Notes under the pieces: model-generated
The model's database searches: none
Told to the model about the DNA's origin: nothing
The model's input: only the letters and a program-made list of their open reading frames with translations
Source of the DNA: Lachnospiraceae bacterium
GTDB lineage: Bacteria; Bacillota; Clostridia; Lachnospirales; Lachnospiraceae
Reading direction: 5' to 3'
Length of the DNA stretch: 35,096 bases
Assembly: GCA_017526745.1 (NCBI GenBank)
Contig: JAFXQX010000021.1
Coordinates: 1-35,096, forward strand
In this document: in pieces, positions 31,280 through 35,096 of the stretch
Position numbering within the stretch: position 1 is the stretch's first letter
Layout: the number at the start of each line of letters is the position of its first letter
Position numbers and translations under genes: made by a program

Positions 31280-32872
31280 ATGTATGTCATTATTTATGAC
31301 TTCGGGACGAGCAGTGTAAAAACCTGCCTGTTTGAGATGGGCTCCGGGATAGAGCTTGTGGCAAGCGCGACCGCCGGTTACGGTCTCTATATTTCTGATG
31401 ATGGAGGGGCCGAGCAGGACACGGAGGAGTGGTGGGAGGCTCTGTGCCAGACAACAAGGGAGCTGTTTATAAAGTCGGATGTTAAGCCATCAGAAATTGA
31501 AGGACTCGCATTCTGCACCCAGATGCAGGGAACGGTTGTTGTTGATAAGGGTGGAAACTCCCTGAGACGCCCTATGAATTATCTTGATCAAAAAGGAGTC
31601 AGAGAATACAGGCAGTGCATGGGCAGAGGACTGATAAAGGTGTCAGGATGCGACCTGTATAAGCTTTTGCGAAACCTGATTGTAAATTATGCCGGTTCCG
31701 TAAGTGCGAAAGATCCGGTCTGGAAGTATAAGTGGGTAGAGAACAATGAGCCTGATATATACAGGAAGATATATAAATGGCTGGACGTAGGAGACTATCT
31801 TGTAGCTCGTGCGACCGGACGGATTGTGCGAACAGCGGACTCGGCATTTGCTACCTTTCTGTATGATACAAGAAAGGGAAAAGAAGGTTGGAACAAAGGT
31901 CTTCTGAAAATGTACGGGATAAATCCCGATCATATGCCGGATATCATTGACTGCTCCGATCTTGTTGGCGGGCTGACGAAAAAAGCTGCCGATGAACTGG
32001 GACTTGTAGAGGGAATACCTGTCTTTGGAGGGGGTGGAGATACAACCTTCGTTAATATAGGTGCCGGATGTGTAAGCCCCGGGGATACACATATATATAT
32101 TGGAACATCGGGCTGGGTATCTACATACATGGATCATCAGACGGTCGATCTTACTTCTATGATAACCGGTGTTTTATCAGCAAAGAAGGGATACTTCAAC
32201 TACTATGCGGAACTGGAGACAGCCGGCAAGTGTTTTGAGTGGGTCATGGCGCATCTTGCATTGGATGAGATAGGAATATATCTGGACAGAGTCAAGGTTA
32301 ACGATGTGGAAAGCAGGTACCTGAGCCTTTATGACTATCTCGCTGATGAAGTAAGCAAGGTGCCGCCGGGTGCGAACGGTGTGATTTTTACTCCGTGGCT
32401 TCACGGAAACAGATGTCCGTTTGAAGATTCAAATTCAGGTGGGATATTCTTCAACATTAGGGTTGAGAACGGAAAGAGGGACATGATAAGGGCTGTCCTC
32501 GAGGGCATTTGTTATCATTTGCGCTGGCTGTTGGAATGTGAAATGAGAAAGGTAAAGACTTCCGATACAATAAGATTTGTCGGTGGCGGTGCATTGTCCC
32601 CCGTTACATGCCAAATGCTGGCGGACATCACAGGAAGAACTATAGAGACAGTCGGTAATTCACAGGAGGTTGGCGCGGTCGGGACAGCACTTGTTGTAGC
32701 GGCCGGAATCAAAGGAGAGGATGTCCTTACGCTTGCGAAAAGGCTTGTAAAGATCAACCGTGTGTATCAGCCGGATGCCTCAAACAAAGCGGTTTATGAG
32801 AAAAATTACAGGGTGTTTAAGAGGCTTTACCGTTCCAATGCAAGGAACTTTAGCATGATAAATGGTGGATGA
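31280..32872 (+). CDS. FGGY-family carbohydrate kinase (xylulokinase-like)
   Basis: A 530-residue sugar kinase of the FGGY type. The N-terminal ATP phosphate loop is DFGTSSVKT (7-15), the sugar-binding segment includes FCTQMQG and RRPMNYLD, GGGGDTT holds the catalytic Asp254, and the FGGY-C domain shows IYIGTSGW, LEGICYHLRWLLE and FVGGGALS. It phosphorylates a pentose, hexose or polyol; xylulose is the closest guess but is not decided by sequence. GAGGAGGGAAA precedes the ATG. No transporter or isomerase for a pentose is adjacent, and it sits between two relics. Confidence 0.85.
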   Translation: MYVIIYDFGTSSVKTCLFEMGSGIELVASATAGYGLYISDDGGAEQDTEEWWEALCQTTRELFIKSDVKPSEIEGLAFCTQMQGTVVVDKGGNSLRRPMNYLDQKGVREYRQCMGRGLIKVSGCDLYKLLRNLIVNYAGSVSAKDPVWKYKWVENNEPDIYRKIYKWLDVGDYLVARATGRIVRTADSAFATFLYDTRKGKEGWNKGLLKMYGINPDHMPDIIDCSDLVGGLTKKAADELGLVEGIPVFGGGGDTTFVNIGAGCVSPGDTHIYIGTSGWVSTYMDHQTVDLTSMITGVLSAKKGYFNYYAELETAGKCFEWVMAHLALDEIGIYLDRVKVNDVESRYLSLYDYLADEVSKVPPGANGVIFTPWLHGNRCPFEDSNSGGIFFNIRVENGKRDMIRAVLEGICYHLRWLLECEMRKVKTSDTIRFVGGGALSPVTCQMLADITGRTIETVGNSQEVGAVGTALVVAAGIKGEDVLTLAKRLVKINRVYQPDASNKAVYEKNYRVFKRLYRSNARNFSMINGG

Positions 32873-32892
32873 ATGTACAGGCAAAAAATTGA

Positions 32893-33208
32893 GATTCAAG
32901 AACCGCAAAGCTAGCAAAAAAGCTGCTTGCGCAGCTTGATGAGCCCTATGAGGAAATATTCTAAGGATGGCGTGCCCGTAGGACTTTGCAGGGCAAACAG
33001 ACTTATTTTTGTGACTACGGCGGGAGGCTGCTATGTTCCGGATATTTATGGATTCGGATATGTCAGGGAACTTGCACAGAATTACTATGGCATTCAGGAG
33101 GTCCTAAAGATCGAGGCGGCCGGCCTTGATATTGACGGAGCCGATATTGAAAAGCTTATGAAGGATGCGGAAGCGGCTGTGGAAGCAGTGAAAATTTACA
33201 GAGATTAA
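32893..33208 (+). pseudogene. Deleted FMN-dependent azoreductase/NADPH reductase gene
   Basis: Two parts of a flavodoxin-2-type reductase survive. The first (32893-32950) reads DSRTAKLAKKLLAQLDEPYE, typical of residues 15-35. It ends at a TAA, and in another frame the C-terminal third follows: GVPVGLCRANRLIFVTTAGG, then the YVRELAQNYYGI segment, to a stop at 33206. About 100 central residues and the N-terminal strand are gone. The surviving C-terminal frame (from a TTG at 32927) could in theory still be translated. The rest of the gap up to 33326 shows no recognisable gene. Confidence 0.65.
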
Positions 33209-33326
33209 TAAGATGCCGGATGATGTTTATTGGCTCAGATATATCAAGAGCGGTAGCTTTAAGCCGTGAAAACTGACTTTATATCCGGGTCTGTGGAGCA
33301 TATAAAAAAGAAAAGGAGAAAGCAAC

Positions 33327-34862
33327 ATGGATACTAAGATCAAATGCAACAACGGCACCTTCATCGGCAAAGAGGCAGACGGGCTGATCATCTGGAAGGG
33401 CATCCCCTACGCTACGCAGCCGGTAGGGAAGCTTCGTTGGCAGAAGGCACTCCCTGCCGCGGACGATGACGGCGTGTACGAAGCGATAAAGCCCGGCCAC
33501 ATTCCCGTCGGGCCCGCGAACGACTCGCAGGGAACTGCGGAGTTTGGCGAGGACTGTCTCGTGCTGAACATTTATTGCAATACCGCCTGCACTGACAGCA
33601 GAAAGCCGGTCATGGTATGGATTCACGGCGGCGGATTCTGCGCTGAATCCCAGGCATCGCCTCTCTACGACCTTACCAATATCTCCAAACAGACTCCTGA
33701 CATCGTGTTCGTGTCCATCGACTACAGGCTCGGTTTCCTGGGATTCATGAACTTCGAGCGGGTTCCTGGCGGAGAGAACTTTAAGGAGGCAGGCAACCTC
33801 GGCCTGCTCGACCAGCTCGAGGCCTTACGGTGGGTACAGAAAAACATCGCAGGATTTGGCGGCGATCCGGACAATGTGACGATCTTCGGTGAGTCGGCAG
33901 GCTCGGCAAGTGTCACGTTCCTCCCGCTCATAGACGGAAGTGAGGGGCTCTTCAAGAGGATCATCGCACAGAGTGCCAACATCGCATACACCGACACGAT
34001 GGAGCACGGTATCCACGTCACGCAGAACTTCCTGACCGCAACGGGCTGCCAGACCATGGACGAGCTGATGGAGCTCACGACCGGGCAGCTAGCAGATGCC
34101 TATCTGAAAGCAGCTATCATTGACAAGAACTGCCTTCTTGGAACTGCCAACTTCCCACTCCTCGACGGTGTCACGCTGCCTGAGGACAGAGCGGATCTGT
34201 ACGGGATGTGGGGAGATGAGAAGAGGTCTAAGATAGATATGATGATCGGATCTAATCTTGATGAGATCAGGTACTTCGTTCCGACCGAGGGCGGCGAAGA
34301 AGGCTTCCTCGATACGCTGAGGTGGATCGCAAAGAGAGATCGCGCGCTGCTTAACGACCAGGAGAAGACCATGTATGACGAGTTCATGGACACGCTCGCA
34401 AGCGAAAGCGAGGGGAGCAGGCTGGAGCAATACTGCAACGACTTAAACTTCCGCGCAGGCAACACCGACATGGCCATCAGGCACTCTGCCGCCGGCGGCA
34501 ATACCTATATGTACTTCGTCAGGAAGCCTGTGATAACCCCCTATCTTGGCGCGATACACGCAGCCGAAATAACGTATCTGTTCGATACTTGCCTGGAGGA
34601 TCCGATGGGGAGCGGAGAGAACGTTGGGACCGACGAGTGCGAGTTCCGCCATGTCGCTAAGGAGATGTGGACAAACTTCGCCAGGACGGGCAACCCCTCC
34701 ACCGACAAATACGAGTGGAAGAAGTTCTCCGGTGACGACCGTCAGACGATGGTCTTTGACGATGCCATAGGCATGCAGAAGGATCTGTTCGGAAGGCGTG
34801 AGGATCTGATGATGTCCTGGGCCAGGCGCCTTGGGAACGGGTCATCAAAGAGGGTCTGCTGA
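33327..34862 (+). CDS. Carboxylesterase type B (para-nitrobenzyl esterase-like)
   Basis: A 511-residue alpha/beta hydrolase. The oxyanion loop is WIHGGGFC, the nucleophile elbow FGESAGS places Ser190, the acid is Glu313 (SNLDEIRYF) and the base His411 (GAIHAAEI), so the triad is complete. The conserved GNLGLLDQLEALRWVQ stretch is present. There is no signal peptide; it should hydrolyse carboxylic esters in the cytoplasm. AAAAGGAGAAA precedes the ATG. Third codon positions are visibly richer in C and G than in neighbouring genes, suggesting a different origin. The next gene, a probable amidohydrolase, may work with it. Confidence 0.9.
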   Translation: MDTKIKCNNGTFIGKEADGLIIWKGIPYATQPVGKLRWQKALPAADDDGVYEAIKPGHIPVGPANDSQGTAEFGEDCLVLNIYCNTACTDSRKPVMVWIHGGGFCAESQASPLYDLTNISKQTPDIVFVSIDYRLGFLGFMNFERVPGGENFKEAGNLGLLDQLEALRWVQKNIAGFGGDPDNVTIFGESAGSASVTFLPLIDGSEGLFKRIIAQSANIAYTDTMEHGIHVTQNFLTATGCQTMDELMELTTGQLADAYLKAAIIDKNCLLGTANFPLLDGVTLPEDRADLYGMWGDEKRSKIDMMIGSNLDEIRYFVPTEGGEEGFLDTLRWIAKRDRALLNDQEKTMYDEFMDTLASESEGSRLEQYCNDLNFRAGNTDMAIRHSAAGGNTYMYFVRKPVITPYLGAIHAAEITYLFDTCLEDPMGSGENVGTDECEFRHVAKEMWTNFARTGNPSTDKYEWKKFSGDDRQTMVFDDAIGMQKDLFGRREDLMMSWARRLGNGSSKRVC

Positions 34863-34934
34863 CCGGATTCGAGTATGCGGATAGGGGGTTACGTATCGAG
34901 GGCGGCGGCAAGCAGAAAGCATGGAGGGCATATA

Positions 34935-34960
34935 TTTGACATTCTGGAAACCCCTCTTGA
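34935..34960. repeat. TTTGACATTCTGGA element, copy 3
   Basis: The same 26-base layout as copy 1: TTTGACATTCTGGA, 5 variable bases, CTCTTGA. It lies between the esterase and the last gene. No -10 follows at promoter distance, so it is not a simple sigma-A promoter. Confidence 0.6.
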
Positions 34961-34977
34961 AGGCAGCAGAAAAAGCG

Positions 34978-35002
34978 GCAATAATTATCATATTATTATT
35001 GC
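34978..35002. promoter_or_regulatory. Possible palindromic operator before the last gene
   Basis: Arms GCAATAAT and ATTATTGC flank a 9-base AT-rich centre, about 37 bases ahead of the ATG at 35039. It could be a regulator site or simply AT-rich symmetry. Confidence 0.35.
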
Positions 35003-35038
35003 ATTTTGTTCAGTGCATGCGAAACGAAAGGAGAAACA

Positions 35039-35096
35039 ATGAAAGCAGACAAGATCATCAAAAACGCGAAAATCTTCACATCGGATAAGGACAAGC
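35039..35096 (+). CDS. Probable amidohydrolase, N-terminal fragment cut by window edge
   Basis: Only 19 codons are visible. The start MKADKIIKNAKIFTSDK resembles the opening strand of YtcJ-like amidohydrolases, which begin with a short beta segment of this type before the metal-binding barrel. AAAGGAG at 35027-35033 is well spaced. The metal motifs lie beyond the window, so the family call rests on a short match. Confidence 0.5.
   Translation, partial: MKADKIIKNAKIFTSDKDK

Overview
The window looks like a chromosomal segment of a gut-type Clostridia, most probably a Lachnospiraceae relative. The evidence is strong AGGAGG-type ribosome binding sites, mid-40s G+C by eye, and families typical of that group (DUF3793 next to a flavodoxin, thiazoline-carboxylate hydrolase family, a small protein often misnamed polyA polymerase). 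The assignment rests on gene content only.

Region 1 (about 0.1-23.8 kb) is a dense accessory island on the plus strand. It holds three copies of one cassette: a TetR regulator followed by two half-size ABC transporters with fused membrane and ATPase domains (TetR 3121, ABC 3865/5661; TetR 9983, ABC 10695/12443; TetR 18756, ABC 19477/21215). Around them are four SAM-methyltransferase genes (one fused to a metallo-beta-lactamase domain), a FeoB-associated-like plus HMA metal-binding protein, an alpha/beta hydrolase, a thiazoline-carboxylate hydrolase-like protein, DUF3793 plus flavodoxin, a ketopantoate-reductase-like protein, and a two-gene sugar unit (AGE-family isomerase and PfkB kinase).

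The main discovery is a shared palindrome, GTTAGC-N4-GCTAAC or the compact form GTTAGCTAAC. It lies in front of eight units: 105, 707, 3080, 3813, 10650, 14241, 16242 and 19433. At several of these a readable promoter ends 6-14 bases upstream. The island therefore looks like one regulon. Its members (flavodoxin, DUF3793, FeoB-associated/HMA protein, ABC pairs of the kind that includes the YbtPQ and IrtAB siderophore importers) suggest metal, probably iron, starvation, and the half-site resembles that of DtxR/IdeR. A plausible reading is uptake and processing of a metallophore, possibly a thiazoline-containing one; this is inference. TetR2 and TetR3 each also carry a private palindrome at their own promoter.

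Region 2 (23.8-25.5 kb) is housekeeping-like: a small conserved protein convergent with hflX.

Region 3 (25.5-35.1 kb) is a mosaic of intact genes and relics. Intact genes are an XRE-receiver regulator with a sensor kinase, a PAP2-family protein, acetolactate decarboxylase, a HAD phosphatase, an FGGY sugar kinase, a carboxylesterase and the start of a probable amidohydrolase. Relics are a truncated thiazoline-carboxylate hydrolase, an internally deleted kinase, an RsbU-type fragment, a frameshifted GtrA and a deleted azoreductase. Dispersed C-rich repeats mark many intergenic gaps. No rRNA, tRNA, CRISPR array, transposase or phage gene was seen.
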